A DNA stretch of 64,000 nt from Chitinophaga sp. SYP-B3965 (GCF_009647655.1 NZ_WJFD01000001.1:992001-1056000), one strand, 5' to 3'. Shown: positions 44,116 to 54,204, numbered from the stretch's first letter. Notes: a model not told the origin generated them from the sequence alone. Numbers and translations are program-made.

Positions 44116-45969
44116 TTACCAGCCTGGGTTTTGTTGCATATTAGGGTTGTTGTTCACTTCCGATTGTGGTAAAGGCAACAGGTTGTGTTTGGATTGGAAC
44201 ACCCTTCTTTCCCATACTTTAACCGTGTATACAAAAGAGCCATCCAGTTTTTTGAAGACATCGTGCTCATATACCACCTTTTGGGTTTGTTCCCCGATCA
44301 GCCAGCGGCGGATATCAAAGAAACGATGTTCTTCAAAGGCCAGTTCTATCCGGCGTTCATTCCGGATGAATTTGCGCATTTGTTTCTGATCGTTCACATT
44401 CCAGCCATTGGCAGTGAAGGTGGCGGCTACGGTTGGCATATCTGCCCGAACCCTGATCTGGTCCAGTGCCTGGATCGCTTCTAAACGGGCAGCTCCATCA
44501 GGCAGGAATTCATTCTGCGCTTCTGCATAGTTCAGCAGCATTTCCACATAACGGTATAAAGGGAAGTTGTGATTGGTTTGCCCGGTTACACCATTACTGA
44601 GAGAAATGTTCTTGGGGTCCATAAACTTACGGAGGAAGAGGCCGGTATGTGCATAGCCGGTGAGGAATTCAGGTCCAAGGGAACCATCTTCACCACGCCA
44701 TGGATTAAAGGTAGTACCACTAAACATAGAGCCATTATACCAGAGGGAATGATAAAATCTTGAATCCCTGTTGAGGTAAGGCTTCTGAGGATCGAAACCG
44801 GAAGCCGGGTTCACGGTGAACTGTCCATTAGCATCTATGATGGGCACACCATAATCATCTGTTTGATATACGGGTATACCATCTTTTGTTTCAAAGCAGG
44901 CGGCGTAATTATAGGTGGGCAATGTAAAAGAGGCATCACCGGCTTTTTGCATAGCACCAGGCAGTTGCCATTTATCCAGTTCATTGGTGGTTCCTTTTTT
45001 ACCGTAAGCCAGCATCATTTCTGTGTTCACCCTTGTGATGAATACATTAAACCAGCCCATTGCTTTTAAAGAACCGGGGTAAGTGTTTTTTGTACCGAAA
45101 TAATTGGCAGCTTCTGTTTTTACAACAAGGCTGTAAGCAGGTGCGCCTGCTTCGTCTTTGTGGTCCATCACAGCCTTCGCTGCATCAGCGGCTTCCTTCC
45201 AGCGGTTGGCATCATAATCACCCCATGACCATGGGCTGGCAGGGCCAGCGGATGCACTGTTGAATAAGGGGCTTGCCAGGTGCAGCAGTAAGCGTGATTT
45301 AATAGCTTTTGCCACGCCGCTGGTGACCCGCATGTAATCAACACCGGTTTGCCGGGCAGGCAAATGGGCTGCGGCTGTATCGCAATCTGCTAAAATAAAT
45401 TCTTTCACTTCAGCCAGGCTGGCGCGTTTGGAAAAGAGTTCCGGAGAATCACGTTCCAGTACTTTAGTGATGATGGGAACACCACCATACCAGCGTACCA
45501 GTTCTGTATAATAATAAGCGCGCAAACATACTGCTTCATATTTCAATCTTTCTTTTACCTCTTCAGAGTTCATGTATTGTTCCGCATCTACCGGTGCAGC
45601 ATCAATCTTACTGAGGAAAAGGTTACAAGCCCTGATAGCAGCATAGTAGTTAGCCCAGCGTTTGAATTTATCCGGCATGCTGGTAGGGTTGTATGCCCCA
45701 ACGTGAATGGAGTTCACCCATCCCCACCAGGGGCGGGATTCTCCGTCGTCCGTAGAAGCATCCAGGTAAACGTTGTCGTCCCATCCGTATGGGATACGGC
45801 GGTAAATATCCGTGAGGAATTCCTTTGTGTATTTTGCACTGGTAAATACTCTTTCCTCATTCAGATCGCCGGATTCTGCTTTATCCAGCAGGCCTGCACC
45901 GTCTTTTGTGCAGGAAGTGAATACTGCGCAAAATGAAATGATGGTGAGTATATATTTGAGTTGTTGCAT
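44116..45969 (-). CDS. SusD/RagB-family lipoprotein (pair 1)
   Basis: A 617-aa protein with lipoprotein signal AVFTSC. A helical TPR-like SusD fold is seen: VFTSAKYTKEFLTDIYRRIP, NLFLSKIDAAPVD, LKYEAVCLRAYYYTELVRWY then GGVPIITKVLERDS. The end is the typical RNERRIELAFEEHRFFDIRR with NPNMQQNPGW. SusD sits on the cell surface over its SusC channel and passes oligosaccharides to it. Its partner is the SusC gene directly upstream (gap of 22 bp). The start at 45969 is used because the longer frame lacks a signal. Confidence 0.95.
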   Translation of the reverse strand: MQQLKYILTIISFCAVFTSCTKDGAGLLDKAESGDLNEERVFTSAKYTKEFLTDIYRRIPYGWDDNVYLDASTDDGESRPWWGWVNSIHVGAYNPTSMPDKFKRWANYYAAIRACNLFLSKIDAAPVDAEQYMNSEEVKERLKYEAVCLRAYYYTELVRWYGGVPIITKVLERDSPELFSKRASLAEVKEFILADCDTAAAHLPARQTGVDYMRVTSGVAKAIKSRLLLHLASPLFNSASAGPASPWSWGDYDANRWKEAADAAKAVMDHKDEAGAPAYSLVVKTEAANYFGTKNTYPGSLKAMGWFNVFITRVNTEMMLAYGKKGTTNELDKWQLPGAMQKAGDASFTLPTYNYAACFETKDGIPVYQTDDYGVPIIDANGQFTVNPASGFDPQKPYLNRDSRFYHSLWYNGSMFSGTTFNPWRGEDGSLGPEFLTGYAHTGLFLRKFMDPKNISLSNGVTGQTNHNFPLYRYVEMLLNYAEAQNEFLPDGAARLEAIQALDQIRVRADMPTVAATFTANGWNVNDQKQMRKFIRNERRIELAFEEHRFFDIRRWLIGEQTQKVVYEHDVFKKLDGSFVYTVKVWERRVFQSKHNLLPLPQSEVNNNPNMQQNPGW

Positions 45970-45991
45970 GATAGTTCGTTTTAATAAAGCT

Positions 45992-48900
45992 TTACAGGGA
46001 GATTCTTGCACCTATGTTCCAGGTCCTGAATTGAGGATAGGAATTACCCGTTTCACTGGCGGATTCAGGGTCCCAGTTCAGCATCTTGTCCCATGTGATG
46101 AGATTGGTACCATTCACGAATAACCGTGCGCTCGTGATCCTTGCCCTGGAGAGCAGGGATTTAGACAGGTTGTATCCTATTTCCACATTTTTCAAACGCA
46201 CATAGTTGCGGGTGTATAACCAATAGGTGGATTTCTGGTGGTTATTGGTGTTCTCGCTTGGGTGCAGTCTTGGGTAAGTAGCTTTATCCCATGAAGAAGG
46301 ATCATTTGGATTGTACCTGCCCAGGTGATGTTCCATTACTTTACCTAATGCAAAGAATTCCCATACCGCATCTTCTTTAAAATACATATCTGCTCCGCCT
46401 GCGCCCTGGAACAATACGGTGATATCAAAGTTATTGTAGCTTGCACCTACGGTGATGCCATAGATGTATTGCGGTACTCTGCCTTTACCGATAGCGCCCA
46501 CATCATAGCTGTCAATAATACCATCGCCGTTCAGGTCTTTATAGCGGATGTCTCCCGGGTATACCACACCAAAAGAAGGAATGGCCACATCTTTCTTCAG
46601 CACAGGGAATCCGCCTTCCAGCAGTAATTCGCCGCTTCCATCCAGCTGGAAATCATTCCGGGAATACAGACCAATATCTGTAAGGCCAAAGTGCTGGCCA
46701 ATTTGTTTCCCTTCTATCCTTTGCCAATCGTATTTTTTACCTTCTTCATCGATCCTGTCTATCTTGTTACGGGCGTAGGTGAAGTTACCTTTGATGAAAT
46801 AACCGAAGGTGCCGATCTTATCAGCATAACCCAGTTCCATATCAATTCCTTTGTTAGTCACCCTGCCGATGTTTTCAGGAGGAAGACCTTGTCCGTCTGT
46901 CCTGGTAGTACCTTGCGGGTTGTTCATACCAAATAATAAAGGAACGGAATAGGGGATGGCCAGGATGTCTCTGCGGTTTTCATTGAACACATCTACGGTA
47001 ACAGATATTTTGCTGTCCATCATTTTGGCATCAAAACCAATATTTGATTTCTTGGCCCTTTCCCATGTTACATTACTGTTTCCCGGTTGGCCTTCAATGA
47101 TACCGCGTTCTCCGGAAGGGTTCTCACCCCATACATATTTCCAGCCATCTGCATCCTGTGCATAGATGTAACGCTGCTCATATAAATAACTGAAGTTCCC
47201 GATCTGATCATTGCCTATCTCTCCATAGGAACCTCTTATTTTCAGGTAGTTTACAAAGTGGATATTGTCTTTCCAGAAGTGTTCTTCTGATGGTACCCAG
47301 CCTGCTGATACGGCAGGGAAAAATCCATACCGTTTGCTGGCATCAAATTGTTTGGAGCCATTGTACCCGGCATTCACCTCAAATAAATATTTGTTCTTGT
47401 ATGCATAGGTAGCACGGCCTACCCAACCTAAATATCCGGTGGGTATCCTGCCTTCATCAAAATACTGGCTCTGCTGATAGAGTAACATACCGGTAACGGC
47501 GTGATCTCCAAAGCTGCGGTTATAGTTCAATGCGCCTTCAAAAGAAACTCTCCGCCTGCCAGGCCCCTTACCGGTTGATATAGAAATTTCGGAAGGAGTT
47601 CCGGTAGAGCGGTAATCACCAAAGCGGGTGTATTCATACATTTGAGGTTTCTCTACAATGTCCCGGCGGCTTTCATAGTTACTGTTGAAGCCCATGAGAG
47701 ACCGGAAGGATAATCCTTTCAGGATCTTGCTCATGTCCTGCTTGATGGTGAAAGCACCTTCCAGCACATTGGTATTCCGTTCGCGGTTCCCAAATTCTGA
47801 AAGCAATGCAAAAGGAGAGAGGCGTGATTCATCAGAACGGCCACCTATGCTTCCATCCGGATTTATATATGGCACCCAGTTGGGGGGTAACCTGCGGAGT
47901 TTGTCAAACAGGTCCTCTCCAAAGTTTGGCTGTTTCCTTACTTCAAATCTACCAGTAAGGTCCACACCGATCTTCAGGGTGGGGTTCACGGTAAAGTCCA
48001 GGTTGGAACGGAAACTAAACCGTTCGTAATTGGAGTTGGTAGGATATTGTGCGTTAGGGAATTCTTTGTAGATCCCTTCCTGGTGCAAGTAGTTGGCAGA
48101 TATAAAATAAGCCAGCACTTCATTTCCGCCTCTTACGTTCACATTGGTCATTTGCTGCCAGGAAGCATCCTTTACAAAGTCATTGTAGTAATCATTGTTC
48201 GGATGCGTATAAGGTGAATTGTTCAGCCTGTAATGTTCCAGATCGCTGGCAGAATATTCTACCGGTTTTCCTTCATTGGTCAATGCTTCATTGGTCAATA
48301 AGGCAAAGTTGTAAGAGTCCAGGTATTTTGGTGTGCGGATAGCTTGCTGCGCAGCTGCCTGTGTGGAGAGGCTTAATACCGGTCTTCCTTTTGCACCGCG
48401 TTTAGTGGTGATGAGGATCACACCGTTTGCGCCACGTACACCATATACTGCAGTGGCAGATGCATCTTTCAGCACAGAAAATGTTTCAATGTCTATCGGG
48501 TCTATCTGCCGCCATTCTCTTTCCAAACCGTCTACCAGCACCAGTGGTGCGGTAGTATTGGTAGTAGCCATACCACGGATGAAGATCTCTGCATTGTCAC
48601 CACCCGGTTTACCGGAACCCATGATCGTTACCACACCGGATACACGGCCCGCGATGGCATTGGTGAGGTTAGGGGTGGAAGATTGTTGCAGCTCTTCGGA
48701 CTTCACCTGGGAAATAGCGCCTACTACGCTGGCTTTCTTCTGCGTGCCATATCCTACTACCACCACGTCTCCGAGTTTGGTAGCGTCTGAATTTAAAGTG
48801 ATGTGAACGATAGACTGACCTTTGATGGGCAGTTCCTGTGTTACATATCCTATATAAGATATTTGAAGTACAGGGCTGGCGCCGGTAAGGGTTAATTTGA

Positions 48901-49075
48901 ATTCTCCCTTCGGGTCTGTGATAGCGCGGTTGGTGGTGCCTTTTTCCATGACGTTGGCACCGATCAGTATTTCGCCATCACTATCCACCACCTTACCGGT
49001 GATGATCTTTCCCTGTGCAAATAACTGCGGCAGGGATGAGAGGAAAAGCAGGGCAATTAATAATATTTTTTTCAT
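45992..49075 (-). CDS. SusC-type TonB-dependent transporter (pair 1)
   Basis: A 1027-aa outer-membrane protein: signal peptide ending LPQLFAQ, carboxypeptidase-regulatory-like domain (about 22-105), the SusC signature around VVVVGYGTQKKASVVGAISQ and LVLVDGLEREWRQIDPIDIE, then plug (FSVLKDASATAVYGVRGANG) and barrel ending FRTWNIGARISL. It pairs with the SusD just downstream for import of an oligosaccharide or glycoside. It is the third gene of the locus, after the second SusCD pair. The substrate is not given by sequence. Confidence 0.95.
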   Translation of the reverse strand: MKKILLIALLFLSSLPQLFAQGKIITGKVVDSDGEILIGANVMEKGTTNRAITDPKGEFKLTLTGASPVLQISYIGYVTQELPIKGQSIVHITLNSDATKLGDVVVVGYGTQKKASVVGAISQVKSEELQQSSTPNLTNAIAGRVSGVVTIMGSGKPGGDNAEIFIRGMATTNTTAPLVLVDGLEREWRQIDPIDIETFSVLKDASATAVYGVRGANGVILITTKRGAKGRPVLSLSTQAAAQQAIRTPKYLDSYNFALLTNEALTNEGKPVEYSASDLEHYRLNNSPYTHPNNDYYNDFVKDASWQQMTNVNVRGGNEVLAYFISANYLHQEGIYKEFPNAQYPTNSNYERFSFRSNLDFTVNPTLKIGVDLTGRFEVRKQPNFGEDLFDKLRRLPPNWVPYINPDGSIGGRSDESRLSPFALLSEFGNRERNTNVLEGAFTIKQDMSKILKGLSFRSLMGFNSNYESRRDIVEKPQMYEYTRFGDYRSTGTPSEISISTGKGPGRRRVSFEGALNYNRSFGDHAVTGMLLYQQSQYFDEGRIPTGYLGWVGRATYAYKNKYLFEVNAGYNGSKQFDASKRYGFFPAVSAGWVPSEEHFWKDNIHFVNYLKIRGSYGEIGNDQIGNFSYLYEQRYIYAQDADGWKYVWGENPSGERGIIEGQPGNSNVTWERAKKSNIGFDAKMMDSKISVTVDVFNENRRDILAIPYSVPLLFGMNNPQGTTRTDGQGLPPENIGRVTNKGIDMELGYADKIGTFGYFIKGNFTYARNKIDRIDEEGKKYDWQRIEGKQIGQHFGLTDIGLYSRNDFQLDGSGELLLEGGFPVLKKDVAIPSFGVVYPGDIRYKDLNGDGIIDSYDVGAIGKGRVPQYIYGITVGASYNNFDITVLFQGAGGADMYFKEDAVWEFFALGKVMEHHLGRYNPNDPSSWDKATYPRLHPSENTNNHQKSTYWLYTRNYVRLKNVEIGYNLSKSLLSRARITSARLFVNGTNLITWDKMLNWDPESASETGNSYPQFRTWNIGARISL

Positions 49076-49107
49076 CCTTGAAGATTTTAATTGTAAGAAC
49101 TGTATGC

Positions 49108-50904
49108 TTACCAGCCCGGATTTTGTTTCATGTTAGGGTTCCGGTTCACTTCTGTTTGCGGAATAGGGAAGAAGTAATGTTTGGTTTCAAACACTTTGTT
49201 TTCCACTACTACATCCGGCTTATACGTTAAAGTGCCATTGGTAGCCCTGATGATCTGGCAGCCTTTGATGAACTTCGGCAATTGTTCGATGATCATCCAT
49301 CTGCGCACATCATAATACCGGTGATCTTCAAAAGCCAGTTCTATACGTCTTTCATTACGGATAAATTCACGCAGTGTTTCTTTGGTTAAAGACAATCCCC
49401 TGTTAGTGAGAGAGATCTCTACGGTGGGCATACCTGCACGCGCTCTGATGAGATTTATTGCTGCTACGGCAGTCATTGGGTTCGTAGCGCCGGGTGCGGT
49501 GTAACCAGGCCCGCCTACTTCGTTGGCTGCTTCAGCAAGGTTCAGCAATACTTCCGCGTAACGGAAATACATCCAGTTGTGATACACTGTACCCGTGGCC
49601 TGCGCCGGATTTGCGTTGACGTAGTCCATGAACTTCATCAGGTAATAAGAGGTTTCACTCTTTGCCAGTCCTGTTGCATTTTCTCCGCCGTCGTAAGTGG
49701 AGAAGGTATAATTGGTTTTGTTGGCAAACTTGGTATATTTAGCGCCGTTATAGATAATGCTGGCATAGAAACGCGGATCTCTTTTCAGGTAAGGGTCTTT
49801 TGCCTGTGTGGTATTTGCCCAGCTGAAAACAGTACCGTTATCCATTTCATAAGCATCTACGAGGTCCTGCGAAGGGCAGGTACCACCTTTTGCATTGGTG
49901 AAGCCGGCGGGGAAATTATCATTTTCCGTATCCCTGTTGGGTGTTCTTAAACGTGCGAAGATCAATTCCTTGTTACCGGTGCCTGCACCCCATGCCGTGA
50001 ACAATGTCTGGTAGTTCGTCTGGCCGTTTGTGCCTGGTTTGTATAACTGATACCAGTTGAGGTCCACTACATCCTGTGCTGCTTTAGCGGCAAGTTCCCA
50101 GCGGGTAGCGTCTGCATTTCCATAAGAAGTAAGACTGTCATTACCCGCACGGTTATACAAGGGGCTGGCTGCATATAATAATGCTTTTGCTTTTAGCGCC
50201 ATGCAGGTGCCACGATCTATACGGCCCACTTCATTGGCCTCTGTGTAGGGATCATTTGGGAGCAGGGCAATTGCTTCGTCGCAGGAACTGACGATGAAGT
50301 CTATCACAGACTTTACGGAGTTCCTGGGGGCTAACACATCATCAGATGCTTCAAAAGATTTGTCTACAATAGGAATGCCACCCCATTTCTGAAAGAGGAA
50401 CCAATGCTGGAATGCCCTGATCATAATGGCTTCTCCTTTGAACCTGTTCCTGAACCGCTCACTGGTGGTAGTAGGAAGCAGGTGTGCATTCTTTATGGCC
50501 GTATTGGCTTTCCGGTTGCCATGATAACCACCCCATTTCAACCAGGAACCTATTTCTCCGGCGCCGTCACTGGCACGGTAATACCGCATGTTGGAGGGGT
50601 TCCAGTTACCGGCACTCATGCGTTGCGCGGCAGATGGTGTTGTTTTATTGGTAGAAATATGCATGGCTTCATCTGTAGCAGATGCGAGCATGGCATTGCC
50701 ATCCAGCCAGTTATAACTGGCGGATACTTCTGCCGGCATATCTGTGTAAGCATTGTTGATAAAGTATTCCGCGCGGGCAGAATCGGAGAATACATCTTCC
50801 GCGGATTTAAACTCCACAGGCACCACAAATAAGGGGCGTTTACAACTGAATATTACTCCTGCTGACAGTGCAGCTATTGAAAATATCAAAGTAGACTTCT
50901 TCAT
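49108..50904 (-). CDS. SusD/RagB-family lipoprotein (pair 2)
   Basis: A 598-aa protein with lipoprotein signal SAGVIFSC. SusD fold markers: ARAEYFINNAYTDMPAEVSA, GEAIMIRAFQHWFLFQKWGG, IPIVDKSFEASDDV, and near the end FIRNERRIELAFEDHRYYDV followed by NPNMKQNPGW. Pairs with the SusC-like gene upstream (10 bp gap). It differs well from SusD pair 1, so the two pairs are not a recent duplication. Confidence 0.95.
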   Translation of the reverse strand: MKKSTLIFSIAALSAGVIFSCKRPLFVVPVEFKSAEDVFSDSARAEYFINNAYTDMPAEVSASYNWLDGNAMLASATDEAMHISTNKTTPSAAQRMSAGNWNPSNMRYYRASDGAGEIGSWLKWGGYHGNRKANTAIKNAHLLPTTTSERFRNRFKGEAIMIRAFQHWFLFQKWGGIPIVDKSFEASDDVLAPRNSVKSVIDFIVSSCDEAIALLPNDPYTEANEVGRIDRGTCMALKAKALLYAASPLYNRAGNDSLTSYGNADATRWELAAKAAQDVVDLNWYQLYKPGTNGQTNYQTLFTAWGAGTGNKELIFARLRTPNRDTENDNFPAGFTNAKGGTCPSQDLVDAYEMDNGTVFSWANTTQAKDPYLKRDPRFYASIIYNGAKYTKFANKTNYTFSTYDGGENATGLAKSETSYYLMKFMDYVNANPAQATGTVYHNWMYFRYAEVLLNLAEAANEVGGPGYTAPGATNPMTAVAAINLIRARAGMPTVEISLTNRGLSLTKETLREFIRNERRIELAFEDHRYYDVRRWMIIEQLPKFIKGCQIIRATNGTLTYKPDVVVENKVFETKHYFFPIPQTEVNRNPNMKQNPGW

Positions 50905-50914
50905 GATAATAAGT

Positions 50915-53812
50915 TTAGAATGTTACGTTTAAGCCGCCATTGAGAATGCGCTGGATCGGGTATACCACATAATGGCTTGAACGCGCTTCCGTGTCCATCA
51001 GATCAGTAGATTGTGATGTGAGCAGGTTATAACCGTTCACATAGAAACGGATCTTTTCGATCCTTATCCGGGAAGTCAGATCAGAAGGCAGGGTGTAACC
51101 GATCTCCATAGATTTCAGTCTTACCAGTGCACCATCTGTTAACCAGTAAGTAGAGGTCCGCTGGTTATTGGCTTTATTGCTCAGTGATAAACGCGGGTAA
51201 GTGGCATTGTCCCAGCTGGCAGGATCTCCGGGATTGAACCGGCCAAGGTGATGTTCCCGCACGGTACCGTTATCATGGAATTCCCAGACAGCTTCGCCGG
51301 TGAGTGTTTGCTGTGTACCGCTCTGGCCGGTGATCAGCACGCTCATATCAAAACCTTTGTATTTTAATCCAAGGCTTCCGCCGTATTGGAGGGTAGGCAT
51401 ATTGCCCTGTCCAATGTAAACTTCGTCGTAAGCATCTATCTGGTTGTCTCCATTCTGGTCTTTATATTTTATATCTCCGGGTTTTACTACACCGAATGTT
51501 TGTTTGGGACTTGCATCGATGTCTGCCTGATCACGGAAAAGACCCAGGTCCTGTAATCCGAAGATGGCATCCAGTGGCCGGCCTGTGCGGGCCTGGTAAG
51601 CGAAACGTTGTGTTTCTTCTCCTCTGTCTATTACCTTGTTCGTAGCCTGGGATATCATACCGTTGATAGAAAATTCCAGCTTACCGATCCTGTCTGTATA
51701 TCCTAAGGATGCATCAAAACCTTTATTCTCTATGATACCAATGGGGAAATCCGGGAAGCGGATACCCATGAGGTTTGGCAGAGAAGGCTGGATCATGATA
51801 TCCTGGTTGCGCTCATGGAAATAATCGAAGGTGAGGTTCACTTTGTTCTTTATCAGCACTGCGTCTATTCCTATGTTTGTTTTCTTCACTTTTTCCCAGG
51901 TAACATTATCTAACGCAAATGCGTTTTCATTCCATCCGGGATAGGCGATGGAAGTATAACCAAAGTTCACACCGCCGGAAGAGGAGTATTTCTGGTACCA
52001 GAGGAAATATCCACCCAGGTCATCATTACCGGTGATACCGTAGGAGCCCCTGAGCTTCAGGAAATTCACCCACTTATTATCCTTCAGGAAATTCTCTTCT
52101 GTCAATACCCAGCCTAATGAAACGGCAGGGAAAAAGCCGTATTTATCGCTGGCCAGCAATTGCTCGGAACCCATGTAACCAAAATTGAATTCCGCCAGGT
52201 AACGCTTGTTGTAAGCATAAGCTACTCTGCCGTTTGAACCCAGGTATGCTCTGGGAACGTTCCCATCATTCTCATTGGAAAGAATACGCTGCGTTAGGGC
52301 TACGTAAGCGGAAACCGAATGGCGCCCAAATTCACGGTCATAGTTCAGCGAGGCATCTGTATTAAAGATCCGCTGGGTGGTGAGGTATTCTATGCCGGAG
52401 GACATTTGTGTATCGGAACCCGTTTCCACATATTTGATATTGCCATTTGGCAGGTATTCCACATTGCCGCTGGCCTGGCGCAGGTCATATACTTTGAAGC
52501 TTTTGCTGCGGTTGGTGTTCTGATCATACCAGCTGTCAAAGGCTACATTGGCTTTAATGGTGAGGCCTGGCGTGATAAAATCAAGATCATGTTTTGCCCT
52601 TAAAGTGGCAAACATGCTGCGCACATAATAGAGGGAGTACCCCTGTTCATTCAGTAAACCGTATGGATTGTCTTTGAAGTCCTTTGTGCCTCCCATTTTA
52701 CCATCCGGGGTAAATACCGGGAAAGCGTTGGGTGGAGTTTTGTATAAGGAGCGGAATACACGGAGGGAAGCATCCGTTCTTGCGCCCGGATAGGTGCGTT
52801 GTTCCTGTCTTCCGGCAATGTCCAGTGAAAGGGAGAACCGTTTGTTCACGGTAATATCCACGTTGGAGCGGAGGGTGATCAGGTTGAAATCAGCGTTGGT
52901 ATTGTAAGTATTGGCGCTTTTGTCCACTTTATACAAACCGGAGTTATCTGTGTACCCCGCGGAGATAAAGTATTTAGCGTTCTTACTGCCACCGTTTATA
53001 TTTAAGCTGTACCGTTGCTGTACAGTGGAAGGATTCACGTATTGATCATACCAGTTGATGCTGGGGTAGAGGTAACGGTCCAGGTCATTTTCATAAATTC
53101 CCTGGGCAGCTTTCTCGTATTTGGCCAGATCTGCGGCATTGTATTTAGGCGCAGCTCCGTCGTTGGTCAGCGCTTCATTGTAAAGCGTGGCGTACTGGAA
53201 GGAATTGAGCAGTTTTGGTTTGGTGGTAGGGGCTTTGAGGCCGGCCCTGGCGTTGAGGGAAACTTTGATCTTACCTTCCTGCCCGCGTTTAGTGGTAACG
53301 AGGATAATGCCATTACCACCGCGTAAGCCATATTGTGCCGTGGCGGCAGCATCTTTTAAAACAGTGATCGTTTCTATTTCGTTAGGATCCAGCTGGTCCA
53401 TGCTCCTTTCATAGCCATCCACCAGTACAATGGGAGCATTGTTCCTGAAGGTGCGTTTGCCGCGGATAAGGAAAGAAGCGCCCTCATCACCAGGTTCCCC
53501 GTTATTCTGCATCACAAAAAGCCCTGGCAGCAGGCCCTGGATCCTGTTCTCGTTATTGATCACAGGATTGTTTTCTATGGGTTGCCCATTGATCTGTGAA
53601 TAGGCACCTGTTACATTGTGCTTCAGCAGGCGTCCGTTATAAACAGTGTTGATGTAAACGCTGTCTTTGTTTTTGCGGCTTGTATCAGATGGCATATTTT
53701 CCGTGGAAGCCAGCACAGGGAGATACAACAGGCAGGGAACAACTCCAAAGAGGTGCCGCAGGTTGAACAGGGCACTAATGAAGCGCGGTTTCCGCATTCT
53801 TACATTTTCCAT
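50915..53812 (-). CDS. SusC-type TonB-dependent transporter lacking the N-terminal CarboxypepD_reg domain (pair 2)
   Basis: A 965-aa protein with an N-terminal signal (LFGVVPCLLYLPVLAS). Soon after comes a short 40-residue stretch and then the plug (VTGAYSQINGQPIENNPVIN, ENRIQGLLPGLFVMQ, IVLVDGYERSMDQLDPNEIE, VLKDAAATAQYGLRGGNG). The beta-sandwich domain that normally precedes the plug in SusC is absent. The barrel ends RILNGGLNVTF. It is the first gene of the locus, divergent from the LacI-type regulator. Alternative start: the Met at 53797. Confidence 0.9.
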   Translation of the reverse strand: MENVRMRKPRFISALFNLRHLFGVVPCLLYLPVLASTENMPSDTSRKNKDSVYINTVYNGRLLKHNVTGAYSQINGQPIENNPVINNENRIQGLLPGLFVMQNNGEPGDEGASFLIRGKRTFRNNAPIVLVDGYERSMDQLDPNEIETITVLKDAAATAQYGLRGGNGIILVTTKRGQEGKIKVSLNARAGLKAPTTKPKLLNSFQYATLYNEALTNDGAAPKYNAADLAKYEKAAQGIYENDLDRYLYPSINWYDQYVNPSTVQQRYSLNINGGSKNAKYFISAGYTDNSGLYKVDKSANTYNTNADFNLITLRSNVDITVNKRFSLSLDIAGRQEQRTYPGARTDASLRVFRSLYKTPPNAFPVFTPDGKMGGTKDFKDNPYGLLNEQGYSLYYVRSMFATLRAKHDLDFITPGLTIKANVAFDSWYDQNTNRSKSFKVYDLRQASGNVEYLPNGNIKYVETGSDTQMSSGIEYLTTQRIFNTDASLNYDREFGRHSVSAYVALTQRILSNENDGNVPRAYLGSNGRVAYAYNKRYLAEFNFGYMGSEQLLASDKYGFFPAVSLGWVLTEENFLKDNKWVNFLKLRGSYGITGNDDLGGYFLWYQKYSSSGGVNFGYTSIAYPGWNENAFALDNVTWEKVKKTNIGIDAVLIKNKVNLTFDYFHERNQDIMIQPSLPNLMGIRFPDFPIGIIENKGFDASLGYTDRIGKLEFSINGMISQATNKVIDRGEETQRFAYQARTGRPLDAIFGLQDLGLFRDQADIDASPKQTFGVVKPGDIKYKDQNGDNQIDAYDEVYIGQGNMPTLQYGGSLGLKYKGFDMSVLITGQSGTQQTLTGEAVWEFHDNGTVREHHLGRFNPGDPASWDNATYPRLSLSNKANNQRTSTYWLTDGALVRLKSMEIGYTLPSDLTSRIRIEKIRFYVNGYNLLTSQSTDLMDTEARSSHYVVYPIQRILNGGLNVTF

Positions 53813-53922
53813 AACGTTAATAATTCAAGATTAAAAATCAGGATCAGCAGGCACAGGAATTTACATCTCTGTGCAAACTGCACATAGCTCTTATTTTGCT
53901 TTGGAATGCCAGAAGACTATCC

Positions 53923-53936
53923 TTTCCGGCCGGAAA
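53923..53936. promoter_or_regulatory. 14-bp palindrome upstream of the PUL
   Basis: TTTCCGGCCGGAAA is a perfect 14-bp palindrome 111 bp upstream of the SusC gene, inside the 392-bp divergent region 53813-54204. TTTCC/GGAAA half-sites resemble those of the 54123 palindrome, so a second regulator site is possible. A separate small hairpin (ATGCGG/CCGCAT, near 53950-53967) lies next to it. No TAnnTTTG box was found for the PUL direction. Confidence 0.45.
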
Positions 53937-54103
53937 AGGAAGCTACGCATGCGGTTTGGCCGCATCCGGTTTACTGTACATTTTAAAGGATTGGTCTGTT
54001 TACTGCAGGCAATTGATTCTAATTATTCTGGTTTTAGTTTAAACGTGGACACTATTAAGTGTAATTTAGACGTGTAACTTATAAAAAAGAATTAGTGTTT
54101 TAG

Positions 54104-54111
54104 TAATTTTG
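54104..54111 (+). promoter_or_regulatory. -7 box of the lacI-type regulator gene
   Basis: TAATTTTG is an exact TAnnTTTG match; transcription would begin near 54118, directly before the palindromic operator. The leader to the ATG at 54205 is about 87 nt. No clear -33 TTG at the right distance. Confidence 0.5.
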
Positions 54112-54122
54112 CCCATTTATTT

Positions 54123-54138
54123 ACGGAAACGTTTCCGT
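54123..54138. promoter_or_regulatory. Perfect 16-bp LacI-type operator
   Basis: ACGGAAACGTTTCCGT is a perfect palindrome with the central CG step and GAAACGTTTC core typical of LacI/GalR operators. It lies 66 bp upstream of the LacI-family gene and just after its probable -7 box, so it fits autoregulation and control of the divergent PUL. Confidence 0.75.
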
Positions 54139-54204
54139 TAAAAGGGATGAACGGTAATTGGAAGTACCAACTAATAGTTATATATTAATAGGTGGATTCA
54201 AAAC

